A stretch of DNA of 64,000 nt from Primulina eburnea. Lineage: Eukaryota; Streptophyta; Magnoliopsida; Lamiales; Gesneriaceae. This document shows positions 11,279 to 21,936 of the stretch, piece after piece. The stretch spans positions 6,840,261 to 6,904,260 of the forward strand of contig NC_133114.1 in the NCBI RefSeq assembly GCF_022965805.1. The letters run 5' to 3'. The notes beneath the pieces were generated by a model, which was not told the origin of the DNA, did not search any database, and saw only the letters and a list, made by a program, of their open reading frames with translations. The translations under genes were made by a program, and so were the position numbers. Each line of letters opens with the position of its first letter. Position 1 is the stretch's first letter.

Positions 11279-11371
11279 CTAGAGGATCTATCAACTCTGA
11301 CTATCTCAGTCTAAAGGATCTATCGCTCTGATATCTCCTCCTAAAGGATCTATCGCTCTGATACCACCTGT
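11279..11371 (-). repeat. Threefold repeat of the PBS-proximal segment in gypsy-1
   Basis: Three units of 32, 30 and 31 bp (11279-11310, 11311-11340, 11341-11371) share CTAAAGGATCTATCGCTCTGA or a variant. The last unit contains the true PBS; the two others carry degraded PBS-like sequence (for example GATATCAGAGC on the minus strand). The tandem gypsy has a single copy here. Confidence 0.85.
11355..11366 (-). other. Primer-binding site of gypsy-1, initiator tRNA-Met
   Basis: On the minus strand TGGTATCAGAGC, five bases from the LTR end. Confidence 0.92.
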
Positions 11372-13469
11372 TGGGGGGACCCGGAAGCTAATCATCTTCT
11401 TAATCATCATTGGGATTTAATTATCAGTTCTGATAAACAAGGTCTAAAAAAAAATTTCTTTTTAAAATATAAATGCGGAAGGTAATGGTATCTAATTAAT
11501 ATACATCTCAATATAGAATACATTTCAGTATAAAAGTACAATACTGTACAATAGTCATCCAACTAATCTAAGGTTCAGTTACTAATTTCAAGTAATAAAC
11601 CAAGTCTACAATAAGTCCGGAATCACCACGCTAAACTCGTCTTCTCTCGTCGTTTTCTCGACCCCGATCTTGCCCCACCTGTTGTCATGCACACATACAA
11701 AACATGACAACAGTCGGATAACTCCGATGAGAATAAATCCCAGTATAAAACATGGTAAACATGCATATACACATAATAATCCATGAAACATGTTGTCATG
11801 AATAAATTAAAACAATTGTAATAGATTTCATCATCTATGAAATCTAATCTAAATAAACATGCAACTTGAATCAGCTAAACATGCATATAAACAATCTAAA
11901 TCATGAAACATGCTGTCACAACTGAAAGCAATAACAATTGGTTCCAAAGTCTATGAAACCAATTCATACAAACATGCAGTTATAAATCAAATCATGTCTA
12001 GACTTGACTCAACTATAACTCTAGGGATCCCGTGATGAATAAGACGTCAATGCCTGTTACCTACTCAACCGATCGTGGTAACCGTACGTCTTATTCCTAG
12101 ACTTCGGTTCGAGCTGTATCAACGGCTGCAATAGGAGTAATACCTGCTCCTAAGTTGAGATACACCGAACGTCTAGATATTTGACAATGACTGTCAAGAC
12201 TCTCCTATCTTAACTGCAATGAATAGAAATCTGTAAACAAAGCATAATCATATTCATAGCTGAATATGACAATAATCTCATACATTTGAATACCATTCTA
12301 TAATCAAAGCATAAACATAATAAAATATAGACAACAGTCTAGTATGTGATTTTGTTGGGAAACTCAAATGAGATTTCATTTGAGTTGGGACTTCCCGAAT
12401 ATCACATGCATTATACCTTTTTCGTCCCGGTCTGACGATGACGAAGACCTGTATTCAAATCTGTCCATCTCGAATCTGAAATGACAATATTGAATACGCT
12501 GTATCAGTGAATAACTCAATATACAATCTGTTCTGATCAATACTCAATTCCGATACAATCTGATCAATGTCTGAACAAGATAAAATCTGAGTCATATCAA
12601 TAATATCACAATCTAATCGAAATCATATCTGAATCTGATCAATCTAACTCAACTGATGTTTCGACGGCATAACAATACAATCTGAATAACCCCGTCAATC
12701 TGAACATCACAAATATAATACTGAACTCATAATCTGTGCCCACATAATTCATACTCTGAATATTAACACAATTCTGATATAAAATCTCAGTCAATATCTT
12801 TCAAAAATCATAACAATTACAGGAACAATCTGTTCTTTAATCTGACTTCAATTCTATAATGTCTATGGTAGCAGAAACACCATATCTGAATCATATTCAA
12901 TTCTGACAATATCATAAATTCAAATCTTGTCTAAACGTAACAAAACTTACGTCCAGTTGTAGTCTGCGTTGATAGGAACACAGTACTGTAGTCGGATTTA
13001 CAATCAGGCGGACGGATCTCCAAAATCGTCAATTACAAATCCAAATTCTTCCTCGGAACCTTTTTCCTCGATTCTGTACTTCAACTCTGAAGAATGACTC
13101 GGTTATTGCATATATATATATATACATGCAATATAAGAAAACGTGTCACACTCTTGGTGCAGCACGTCTCTCGCTCGGGCGGACAAAAGTTTCCGCTCGG
13201 GCGAAGAACTCTCGGCCTTCCTCCATTAAACAATCGCGCTCAGGGCGGTCAAAAACCTCCGCCCGGGCGCGATAGATTCGGCTTTCTTCCCTCAAGCATG
13301 GGCGCTCGGGCGGACAAACATTTTCGCCCGGGCGCTATACCTTCGGCCCAAATTGTATAATTTCATATACTTGCTCAAATCTTATCTCGAACTGGCCCGG
13401 CTATAATTACATCAATTCATAATCAGTAAATCCTATCAGATTACAATAATTAAATTCTCGGGCATTACA
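11372..13469 (-). repeat. Right LTR of gypsy-1 (5' LTR in element orientation, 2,098 bp)
   Basis: Begins TGGGGGGACCC (one substitution against TGTGGGGACCC of the left copy) and ends GGCATTACA before the GCATG duplication. It carries the same TATA repeat (about 13111-13128) and hairpin array (13171-13336). Confidence 0.95.
13171..13336. repeat. GC-rich palindrome array in gypsy-1 right LTR
   Basis: Same three CGCTCGGGCGG/CCGCCCGGGCG inverted repeats as at 7145-7310, with one extra base in the second (CGCTCAGGGCGG). Confidence 0.85.
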
Positions 13470-16148
13470 GCATGTCAGTTTAGTAAGCAAATCAAATCCT
13501 CTTTTAAGAACAAGGGTTGTAAATCTTCCTCCCGATGCTTAGAACTGCTACACATGGATCTATTTGGTCTTATACCAGTCATGAGCTTAGGGGGAATGAA
13601 ATACACCTTGGTGGTTGTAGACGATTTTTCCAGATTCACTTGGGTTATATTTCTCAAGTCCAAAGACCAAACTGCTGCTCAACTGATTAAGCTTTTCAAA
13701 AGATTATTAAATGAAAAATCAGTTGGAATTGATAGAATCAGATCTGATCGAGGAACTGAATTCATCAATCAAACTCTTTCAAACTATTTAGAGAATTCAG
13801 GAATCAAGCATGAGCTCTTAGCAGCCAGAACTCCACAGCAAAATGGTGTAGCTGAAAGGAGAAATTGGACCCTTAAAGAGGCTGCTAGAACGATGCTTGC
13901 TGATTCTTCTATCTCTCAAAGGTTTTGGGAAGAGGCAGTTAACACTGCGTGTTATACTCAAAACAGATCAATGATTAATAAGAATCATATGAAAACACCT
14001 TATGAGATCTGGCATGGAAAGAAAAGTGTGGTTTCTTACTTCAAAATATTCGGCTGCAGATGTTTTATACTTGTCAATGGTAAAACCCATTTAACAGCTT
14101 TTGACGCTAAATCTGCAGAGGGAATATTTCTTGGGTATTCTTCAGTTAGTAGGGCTTATAGAGTCTTCAACAAAAATACCTTGAATGTTGAGGAATCTAT
14201 TCATGTTGTGTTTGATGAATCTACACTAACGTTTAAGCCAACTGATACAGTTGAGCTAGCTGATAGATTTACAGATATAAGCTTGGATGATGATGAAGAA
14301 GATGCTCATCTAAATCATAATAATCTCCAATCACCTGAACCTGAAATATTGGATCAATCAGCTGAGTTGGAAGCAAATCCTGACATTCAGTCAGTGGAGC
14401 CTACAAATGAGAATCAGTTGCCAACTGAACTAGCTCCAACTGAAACTGAAGATATTCAGTTACCTACTGAGGATATTGCTATCACAGAAGAAACAAATGC
14501 TGAACTCAGATGAAAGAAATCACATCCTCCAGAACTGGTGATAGGTAATCCATCTGATCCGGTAAGAACAAGAAATCAAATGCTTAACTTATTTATCCAT
14601 TCAGCTTTTGTATCTCAACTAGAGCCAAAGAAGACTGATGAAGCTCTTGCTGATCCTAACTGGATAAATGCAATGCAAGAAGAGCTAAATCAGTTTACCC
14701 ATAACAAAGTCTGGAACCTAGTTCCAAGACCAACTTCTAAAACTGTGATAGGTACAAAGTGGGTATACAGGAATAAGCTGAACGAAGATGGCTCAGTTGT
14801 GCGCAACAAAGCAAGGCTGGTAGCACAAGGTTATAGGCAAGAAGAAGGAATTGATTACGACGAGACATATGCACCAGTTGCAAGACTGGAGGCAATCAGA
14901 ATATTCCTTGCCTATGCCTCTTTCAAAAATCTCAAAGTCTTTCAAATGGACGTAAAGAGTGCATTTCTGAACGGCCAGTTGCATGAAGAAGTTTACGTTG
15001 AACAACCCCCAGGTTTTGTAAATCATCACCTTCCTGATCATGTCTATCATTTGAACAAAGCTTTATACGGTCTCAAACAAGCTCCAAGAGCTTGGTATGA
15101 AACTCTTTCAGAATTTCTAACTGACCATGACTTTTCTGTCGGATCAGTTGACAAAACATTGTTCAAATTCTCCAAGAATGATCATATTTTACTTGTTCAA
15201 ATTTATGTTGACGATATTATCTTTGGGTCAACTAACCCCAAACTATGCGAGAAGTTTTCCAAGTTAATGCAGGAAAAATTCGAGATGAGCATGATGGGTG
15301 AGCTGACATTCTTCCTTGGTCTTCAAGTGAAACAACTGGATTCAGGAACATTTATCAGTCAAACCAAATACACTAAGGAATTGCTGAAGAAATTTGGCAT
15401 GGAATCATGTTCAGCTGCAAGCACACCCATGAGCTCATCAGCCAAATTAGACACTGATCAAGGGGGAATATCAGTTGAGACAACACTCTACAGAGGTTTA
15501 ATAGGTTCATTATTGTACCTAACTGCAAGTCGTCCTGATATTGTGTTTGCTGTATGCATGTGTGCAAGATTCCAAGCTAATCCTAAGCAGTCACATTTTT
15601 ATGCTGCCAAACGTATCTTGAAATATTTTAAAGGCACGCAAAATGTTGGTTTATGGTATTCTAAAGACTCATCTTTCAGTTTAGTTGGCTATTCAGATGC
15701 AGACTATGCAGGATGCAAGCTTGATCGGAAAAGCAAAAGTGGATCTTGTCAGTTTCTAGGAGACAGACTGATCTCTTGGTTCAGTAAGAAGCAAACATCC
15801 ATAGCAACTTCCACAACTGAAGCAGAATATCTTGCTGCTGGAAGCTGCTGTGCCCAACTGCTCTGGATTCAGCAACAATTGAAAGATTATGGTGTTGATG
15901 CAAAAGAATCGCCAATATTCTGTGACAACACGAGTACAATCGCTATTACGTATAATCAAGTTCTTCACTCCAGGACTAAGCATATAGATGTTAGACATCA
16001 CTTCATCAGAGACCATGCTTTAAAGAAGAATATCAGATTGGAATACGTATCAACTGAACAGCAAGCGGCTGACATTTTCACCAAACCACTGGCTGAGACT
16101 AAGTTTTCTCACTTTCGCAATATACTTGGATTAATTGATTTATCTTAA
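13470..16148 (+). pseudogene. pol: Copia-1 pol: integrase, reverse transcriptase, RNase H
   Basis: The integrase frame resumes exactly after the duplicated GCATG. The integrase core shows the D-D-E residues (VVVDDFSRF, RSDRGTEF, NGVAERR). A single TGA at 14511-14513 (probably a Trp codon changed) splits the frame into 13554-14513 and 14538-16148, both in the same phase. RT follows ([20 protein letters not shown], catalytic YVDD at 15204-15215, [11 protein letters not shown]). RNase H has [17 protein letters not shown] and FCDNTS, with all three acidic residues kept. Apart from the one stop this half of pol looks functional. The product would copy element RNA and integrate the cDNA. Confidence 0.93.
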
Positions 16149-16338
16149 TTAATGATCATTGGTCGTAATTTGTTGTTAACCTTTATTATTGTTTTATTGA
16201 ATATTTAAGTGAGTTGCTTATTCTTATGAGTTCTTAACTGATGTCAGCAAGTGTTTGTGTTGTTCTTATGATTATATCTCTTACAGATCATTGCAGGCAG
16301 AAATAAAAGAACAAAGACGATAAAACATAATAAATATT

Positions 16339-16731
16339 TTATTGAGGAGGAGAAGAGGAGCCGGTTACAATTTCATATTCTTCCTCCACAGCAATTATCC
16401 ACAAACTCATCCTTGCAGCTAGTACTGAGGAAGAGGTTTTGCAGAAATTGTGGGAGGCAGCGATGCGGCGGAGGATCTCTAGCTCCTTCAGAAGAAAGAG
16501 CTTGTAGAGATAACCCTCTTTAAAAAGGTCCACCCCCGCAGGAACCTCTAGGAGCTCTCGCACCTCTCGAAGTTGGGCCTTTCGCCTGAAAGTGGAGACC
16601 CACCCAGAGTAATACAGGAACTCCAGTTCCTGCATCTCTTTCCAGTAAGGAAGGCTAGCGTAGAAGACTTCATCCTCTATGAACTGCTTCCTGGCCTGCT
16701 GATGCGAACGTGGACGTCCCAAGGAAAGCAT
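16339..16731 (-). CDS. Antisense ORF in the 3' region of copia-1 (130 aa from ATG)
   Basis: The minus-strand frame is open for 140 codons (16339-16761). The first ATG is at 16731. The protein is helical in look, Leu- and charge-rich (FIEDEVFYASLPYWKEMQ, ELEFLYYSGWVSTFRRKAQL), with no signal peptide or membrane segment. The stop TAA overlaps AATAAA (16338-16343 on the minus strand), a good plant poly(A) signal. Upstream on its own strand lies the GGGTCCGTG repeat array. It is intact although pol and the third ORF around it are broken. Antisense ORFs are known in Tat-group gypsy elements; I know of none as standard in Sirevirus-like copia. Function unknown, and I recognise no domain. Confidence 0.5.
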   Translation of the reverse strand: MLSLGRPRSHQQARKQFIEDEVFYASLPYWKEMQELEFLYYSGWVSTFRRKAQLREVRELLEVPAGVDLFKEGYLYKLFLLKELEILRRIAASHNFCKTSSSVLAARMSLWIIAVEEEYEIVTGSSSPPQ

Positions 16732-16889
16732 GGGATCCTTTGCAGTTGCCGGAGGGACCAATCACGAGGGGTCGACTAAAGAGGTTCAAGGAGGCGCTAT
16801 AAGGAGTCATGAGTAAGCCTGAAGAGGTCGTGATGCATGGGAGTACGTTTGGAGGCCAACGGAAAGTCGTTCAAACATTGGTGTTGCTG

Positions 16890-17155
16890 ACCGAGTCTGG
16901 ACGGACCAGTACACGGACCTGCACACGGGGTCCGTGTCCTTCACAAGCTGGGAAGGGTTTTTACAGTGGCTCCACGGACCTGGAGACGGACCCAGGAACG
17001 GGGTCCGTGCCCTTTGAAGTTGGCGAATACAGTGCCTACACAGACCCGTACACGGAGGTGAGCACGGGGTCCGTGCCCCTTGATTCCGGATGAAGATTAG
17101 TACAGTATGTACACGGACCCAGACACGGAGGTCTGCACGGGGTCCGTGTCCACTG
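16890..17155. repeat. ACACGGACCC / GGGTCCGTG repeat array (about 65-bp units)
   Basis: About four degenerate units, each carrying an inverted pair such as ACACGGACC and GGGGTCCGTG separated by 10-25 bp. It lies upstream of the antisense ORF. A related array with the same core occurs in an unrelated gypsy solo LTR at 35426-35700. Confidence 0.8.
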
Positions 17156-18125
17156 TTTTCTGCGCAATTTTGTTTCCTTCTTTAGAGTTTTACTTTGCTA
17201 GGGAACTAGATTTTTGGTATCTTTGATATCTAGACTATATCTTGGACGAATTTTAGAACACAATACACATAATATTTTGAGTTATCAAAACTTTTGAGAA
17301 TTTTCTCTCAACTTTTCAAAGCCAAGCTTTGTCAAATCAAATCAAACTTATCAAAGTTTTTAACTTTGTGGCGTTTGTCGGTCGTTGCTTGTATGGATTG
17401 TCGTAGGCCAAGTTCTTCGAAGGTTCGTATAGTTTTCGATTGTTTATCTTCGTGTTTATTTGTTGCTAAACTCTTGCTAGTTTAGAGGTGAATATCACAC
17501 AATACTTGATTCAAAAGATCGGGAAAAACACACGAATCTTAATATCGTAATTGAATAGAGGGTGCGATTTATTTTTAATCGTGTTTGCTATTTATTCGTG
17601 TCAAGATTCATATCACCTGCAGTGTAAACTGAGCGTCGCTTGAGCTTCCTAGCTTCTGCCATTGTCCTTATCTTTGAAATTTACTTGCTGAGATAATTTT
17701 GGCTAACCCCTTCACTCTTATTTATAGGCCAAGAGGGAAATGAAAGGACACTTCGCTCTGTGACGTTTGCTATGCCGAGCACCATACTCATCTTTAATCA
17801 TTACTGTCTATTGCCGTCATTTTGCGTTAATGCATTTATTAAGGGGGAATATTGGTTCAAGAAGTTAACTGAGAAGACAGTTGTTAGTGAACTCTCGACT
17901 GAAAGAACCCAGTCTTATCAACTGACCTACCAGTCGAATTTTCCACTAATATTCTCATATAAGTTAACTAATTAAACCAATTATATTCCAAATCAAATGA
18001 CGTGACTGTCTGCTAAACTAATGATGAATTTTGATTTATGACGTGGATTCATTTTTAACCACTCAAATTGTACACCCTGATTATAGCACACGTACACACT
18101 TTGCTTTTTCAAAAATTCTATGGAC

Positions 18126-18136
18126 TGACACGTGTC
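18126..18136. promoter_or_regulatory. G-box palindrome upstream of the env-like ORF
   Basis: GACACGTGTCC contains CACGTG, the plant G-box/ABRE core bound by bZIP and bHLH factors. It lies about 140 bp before the ATG. Regulatory use is inferred. Confidence 0.4.
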
Positions 18137-18244
18137 CAAAATTTAAATGGTCACGTACATATGTACTATTACCCGCTTCATTTCAGTTTTACTTTTCGAC
18201 TACTTCAAATTTTCTTTAGTGCAAGAACTACCTCATCCTTCGAA

Positions 18245-18255
18245 TTTTCTTTCAG
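18245..18255 (+). promoter_or_regulatory. Candidate 3' splice site before the env-like ORF
   Basis: TTTTCTTTCAG is a good polypyrimidine-AG acceptor, 18 bases upstream of the ATG. It would allow a spliced subgenomic message, as described for env-like genes of some plant LTR elements. Inferred only. Confidence 0.35.
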
Positions 18256-18273
18256 GAAATTTATCAGTTATCA

Positions 18274-20870
18274 ATGGCAACTCAAATTCCCGCTTTCATG
18301 CTAAATGCTATGGCCATCAACTTTGGATCTATCTTATCCTTCGGCGATGCTGAAGTCCAGAAAGTATTTCAGAAACTTGAAGCTGCTGGTCTAAGAACAT
18401 TTTTGGGACAATCTTCTCAGGATATCTATCCCAAAGAACTTCAGGATTTCCACTCTACTGGCGTGATTGATTCTGAGGAAATATTAATTCTACTATCAAT
18501 GGCCAGTTGCTGATCATCTCTGAAGATTCTCTTGGTGATTTATTTCTCTTACCTTCTGAAGGTATGGCACAACTTTCGGATGTTAAAGCATCTGATATTG
18601 AGGAAATGCAAACCCTTCTCTCTGCTGATGGACAGAAGATTAAAGTTTCTGATCCTAAAAAGGAACTCAAGCATGAAGTTCAATTGCTGGCTGATGTAAT
18701 TGCTAAAGGGCTTTTGGCAAAAGCTGGATCATTTGTTGCCCTAACTTTGGAGAAATTTCAGGCCATTACTGTTATTATGGCTAATCACAAATTTAACAGG
18801 AAGCATCTCATATTTAATGTTTTGAAGAATATGTTTCTGTCTTCTAAACAATCCAATGGTTTTGCCGTTCAAATCAGTTATCTGCTGAAAGCTAAAGGTT
18901 TAGTGGCTGAGGACTCTGAGAAGACATCGAAATTTAAGGTGTTCAATGCAAAGAACATGATGCCAATCAAATCCAAAATGGACATAACTCCTACTCAATT
19001 TGTGCGAATCAAACAGGAAATTGGGACTCTGTTAGCTGCTCCCAAATCAGTCAAGAAAGCCAAAACGTTGGCTCAACTGAAGGTTGCCAAAAGGAAATTG
19101 ATTTTGAGTACATCAGAGTCAGAAAAGACTCCATCACCTCAAATTGCGAAGAAGCCAAGAACTCAAAGGGTCAAAACAACTTCTGAGGTATCCATTCCCA
19201 CTGACGAAATGATTTCCTTAACTGATCAGCAGCCTATAGAAGCAGTTCCTCTGCAGATTATTCCACAAGCTGATTCAGTAAGTACCATAAAGGAATCAGT
19301 TAGGACCCAAGCTCCTGTTACTCAAATATCTCGACCAATTGGTGTAGCACCTGCCAGACCCAAAGGAATAAAGTTTGTAGAGCAGATTGAATCAACTCGA
19401 ACCGGACTGAAATTCCTCATATCATGAGTACTGATAAAGGGAAAGGGAAATTGATTGTAGAACCCAGACCCTCCAACATGATTCAGACTCATATTGATCT
19501 TGTATGGGCAAAAGTGAACAGTTTTGCTGCTGCAAAGACTAAGTCCTATGATGCTTGGGTAGCCTATCGTACTGAGGTTTTTGCCAAGCAACTGAAGGAA
19601 AAGTCCGAGCTGAGAAAATACATCAAGCTGGAGGCCTTTGTTCTTCGAACTGTCAAAGATGCCTCTATTGCTCAAGCCTTGGAGAGGAAAAGTTATTTCT
19701 TTGATCAGATGAGAGCGAAGAAGTTGGCTCAAATTGTTGCTAAGCTTAAAAACAACTACTTGTCAACTGGCCCTACTGCATATGCTGATCAAGCTGTAAT
19801 TACTCAGCTTGACACTGACCTTATAGGGCTACTATCTCGAATCAAATTTTGGGAATTGAATCAAGAACTGGTAGTCTACCAAGGAGATTCAGACTGATGA
19901 CGATGTGGAACTAGTTGAAGAAGCACCCTCTAACAAAACAGAACCATCATCAGCTTTAGTTCTTGTTCCAACTGAAGAGCCAGTTTCTGATAAGCTTCCT
20001 TCACCGCCTGTTGAACAACAACTATATACTGAAGCTGAGCTGTCTTTCGCTCATATTGATGAAGTAATTCAAGCCGTGGTAGAGGAATCCCACCTTAGTG
20101 CACCAGTTAATGATAAAGTTGATCACTCTGCTGATCAAACCAATCCAGAGGTCACTATTCCTTCAGTGGAAATTGTTCCACCAGATCAATCTGCTGATCA
20201 GGTCATACCAACTGATATGCCAGATGACTCAATCGATCATTCCCTAGAGACATCAGTTCAGGTTGTGTCATCATCAACTGAAAAAAATCCTTCCTCACCA
20301 CCTCGGGATCAAGCAGAAATCCCTGCTGCTGATATTTCAGTTCGAAATGTTACTGAAACAATTTCAACTGATCAAGCCTTGATCGTTTCTGAACTTAATA
20401 CAAGTGAACCAAGCACTTCTCGACAATCCAATCCTCCATCTTCAGCAGATTTTGATCTCATTTTTGAAGAAGTCCAACATATGCAGGACAGTATGAGTCA
20501 AATAATTACTGCCATCTCCAAGATTCAAAATACGCAACTTTCGCACAGTCTGAAGTTGGATGATAATCAGGAATCCTTGAAAAGACTGAAGGATATCCAA
20601 TCTGCTGTTACCGCTCTCTCTTTTGCAGTTGGTGATATTCAGAAAAATAGAGGTATCATGTCCAGTCTGACTGCCACTCAAGAATTAATTACCCAACGCG
20701 TCAACAGTGTGGAATCGCTTGTGTCTCGGAAAATTGAACTACTGCAAGTCACAATGTCTACTGCTATTGAAAGTATGTCATCCTCTGTCACGGTTCTTTC
20801 TTCTCACGTTCGCAAGCTATCTGACAAGATGGAGCAGTTTGACAAAAAGGGGGAAGAGAAGAGACAATAA
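18274..20870 (+). pseudogene. Third (env-like position) ORF of copia-1, three frameshifts
   Basis: ATG at 18274 starts MATQIPAFMLNAMAINFG. The frame breaks near 18481-18506 and continues in 18507-19427, then 19424-19897, then 19905-20870, together about 860 codons. The N-terminal part (to about residue 200) looks globular. The middle is Lys-rich (SVKKAKTLAQLKVAKRK), then a long Ser/Pro/Glu/Asp-rich acidic stretch. The C-terminal 130 residues show heptad-like hydrophobic spacing (coiled coil) ending in a charged tail (KKGEEKRQ). I see no signal peptide, transmembrane helix or fusion-peptide-like segment, so 'env' describes position only. From memory, similar predicted proteins are frequent in Lamiales genome annotations. 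Role unknown. Confidence 0.7.
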
Positions 20871-20873
20871 GAG

Positions 20874-20931
20874 CAGTCTATTGTATTCAGTTGATTATTC
20901 GACAGTCTATTGTATTCAGTTGATTATTCGA
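20874..20931 (+). repeat. Perfect 29-bp tandem duplication after the third ORF
   Basis: Two identical units beginning CAGTCTATTGTATTCAG lie head to tail directly behind the stop codon at 20868-20870. Probably a replication or strand-transfer duplication. Confidence 0.9.
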
Positions 20932-20985
20932 TATTTTATCTAATGAGAATTCCATCTAGTGTCTCTAGTGTTTTGTCAAACACCA

Positions 20986-20998
20986 TAAAGGGGGAAAT
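20986..20998 (+). other. Polypurine tract of copia-1
   Basis: AAAGGGGGAAAT immediately before the 3' LTR; primer for plus-strand DNA synthesis. Confidence 0.9.
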
Positions 20999-21931
20999 TG
21001 TTGGGAACGAAATTCCGGACGTTTGACAAAAGTTTGAACAACTGTTTACAGCAACTGAATTGGACTAACTGCTCATCAGTCAACTGATAGCCTCAACTAA
21101 AGTTTACTTCATCAGTCAACTGATCCCTCAACTGTACACATCATCAGTTGAAAGCGACAACCGACAAATAGTACAGCCACCTGTGAACTGGTAGTGGCTC
21201 GCCGCATTTCAGAAATGAACAGTGTGCTATTGTCAGGATATATCGACGTGGCAAATCAACGGGTAGAATATTCAAATATCTTTAATGTTACCGTTGATAA
21301 GGAAGCCTATAAATAGTCGAAGACAGCAGCTAAAGATACGGTTCTCGCAATTCTCAGTTATCTTACTTGCTGTTACGCTGTAAAAATATCCGTTTACACT
21401 CAGACATCAAGCTCACGCCTATCAGTTATATCAGTAGTATTCAAGACTACGTTCTAGAGCTTTCATAGCACTTTGTAATCATTTGATATATTTTTCAAGT
21501 TGTGCTAAGATCAGTTACGATCTGTTAGAAGTGTTGTATACTAAGAGTTTCAGTTTTGGCAAAGTGATAAGTCCAAACTGAAGTGGGTCAGTACACTGTT
21601 TTGTATTTGATCAAAGTCTTTTAGTGAATATCCTATCTTCGTGATAGAAGGGGTGACGTAGGAGTTATTCAAGTCTCCGAACATCCAGAAACAAACTGTG
21701 TCTTTATTACTCAGTTATCATATTCAGTTAGATACTCTATCTTTCAGTTAGTTAGTTTTCCGCAACTGTTTAGTCAGTTTAACTGATTGTTATTGACCGA
21801 CGGGATATATCGATTCAGTTTATAACATAACTGAAATCAGTTTGTCGAAGAATTGACTAAATTGAGCAGTGTTTATTCAACCCCCCCCCCCCCCTTCTAA
21901 ACACTCTTCACTCTAGTCACCGATCCTTTCA
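20999..21931 (+). repeat. 3' LTR of copia-1 (933 bp)
   Basis: Partner of 1829-2754. It contains TATA at 21308-21315 and an expanded C-run near 21882-21895. It ends CCTTTCA followed by the GTTGG duplication. Confidence 0.95.
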
Positions 21932-21936
21932 GTTGG

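Larger units (their letters stand above)
5347..13469 (-). mobile_element. Gypsy-1: gag-only, minus-strand Ty3/gypsy element nested in copia-1
   Basis: Two LTRs of about 2.1 kb (plus-strand start TGTGGGGACCCGG, end GGCATTACA) are flanked by GCATG at 5342-5346 and 13470-13474. Read on the minus strand the LTR begins TGTAATGCCCG. The PBS for initiator tRNA-Met lies at 11355-11366 and the polypurine tract next to 7443, which fixes the orientation. The 3.9-kb interior has one open gene (gag) and a heavily decayed pol. The LTRs differ at only about 15-20 sites over 2.1 kb by eye. Transposition is therefore recent relative to the state of pol, which suggests mobilisation in trans. Confidence 0.93.
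17156..18273 (+). other. Non-coding spacer upstream of the third ORF of copia-1
   Basis: No coding frame. It resembles untranslated leader or promoter DNA: AT-rich, with TTATTTATAGG near 17720, several ACGT cores near 18090-18160, and a pyrimidine-rich splice-acceptor-like site just before the ATG at 18274. The origin of 17156-17620 is unclear; it could be a captured LTR fragment. Confidence 0.4.
1829..21931 (+). mobile_element. Sirevirus-like Ty1/copia retrotransposon (copia-1), nested host of gypsy-1
   Basis: Both termini are defined: two LTRs beginning TGTTGGGAACG and ending CCTTTCA, flanked by GTTGG at 1824-1828 and 21932-21936. A PBS for initiator tRNA-Met follows the 5' LTR and a polypurine tract precedes the 3' LTR. 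Order inside: gag, protease, integrase, RT, RNase H (copia order), then an extra 4.8 kb with an antisense ORF and a third, env-like ORF. Gag start motif, element size and the extra 3' gene resemble the Sirevirus/SIRE lineage (established family knowledge). The coding frame contains several stops and frameshifts, so this copy is defective. Without the inserted gypsy-1 it would be about 12 kb. Confidence 0.95.

Noticed and set aside
11355..11366. tRNA gene near the repeated TGGTATCAGAGC sites
   Set aside because: Only the 12-base complement of the tRNA 3' end is present, in the position of a retrotransposon PBS; no cloverleaf sequence.
18274..20870. True envelope glycoprotein
   Set aside because: No signal peptide, transmembrane helix or Cys pattern seen in any of the four pieces.
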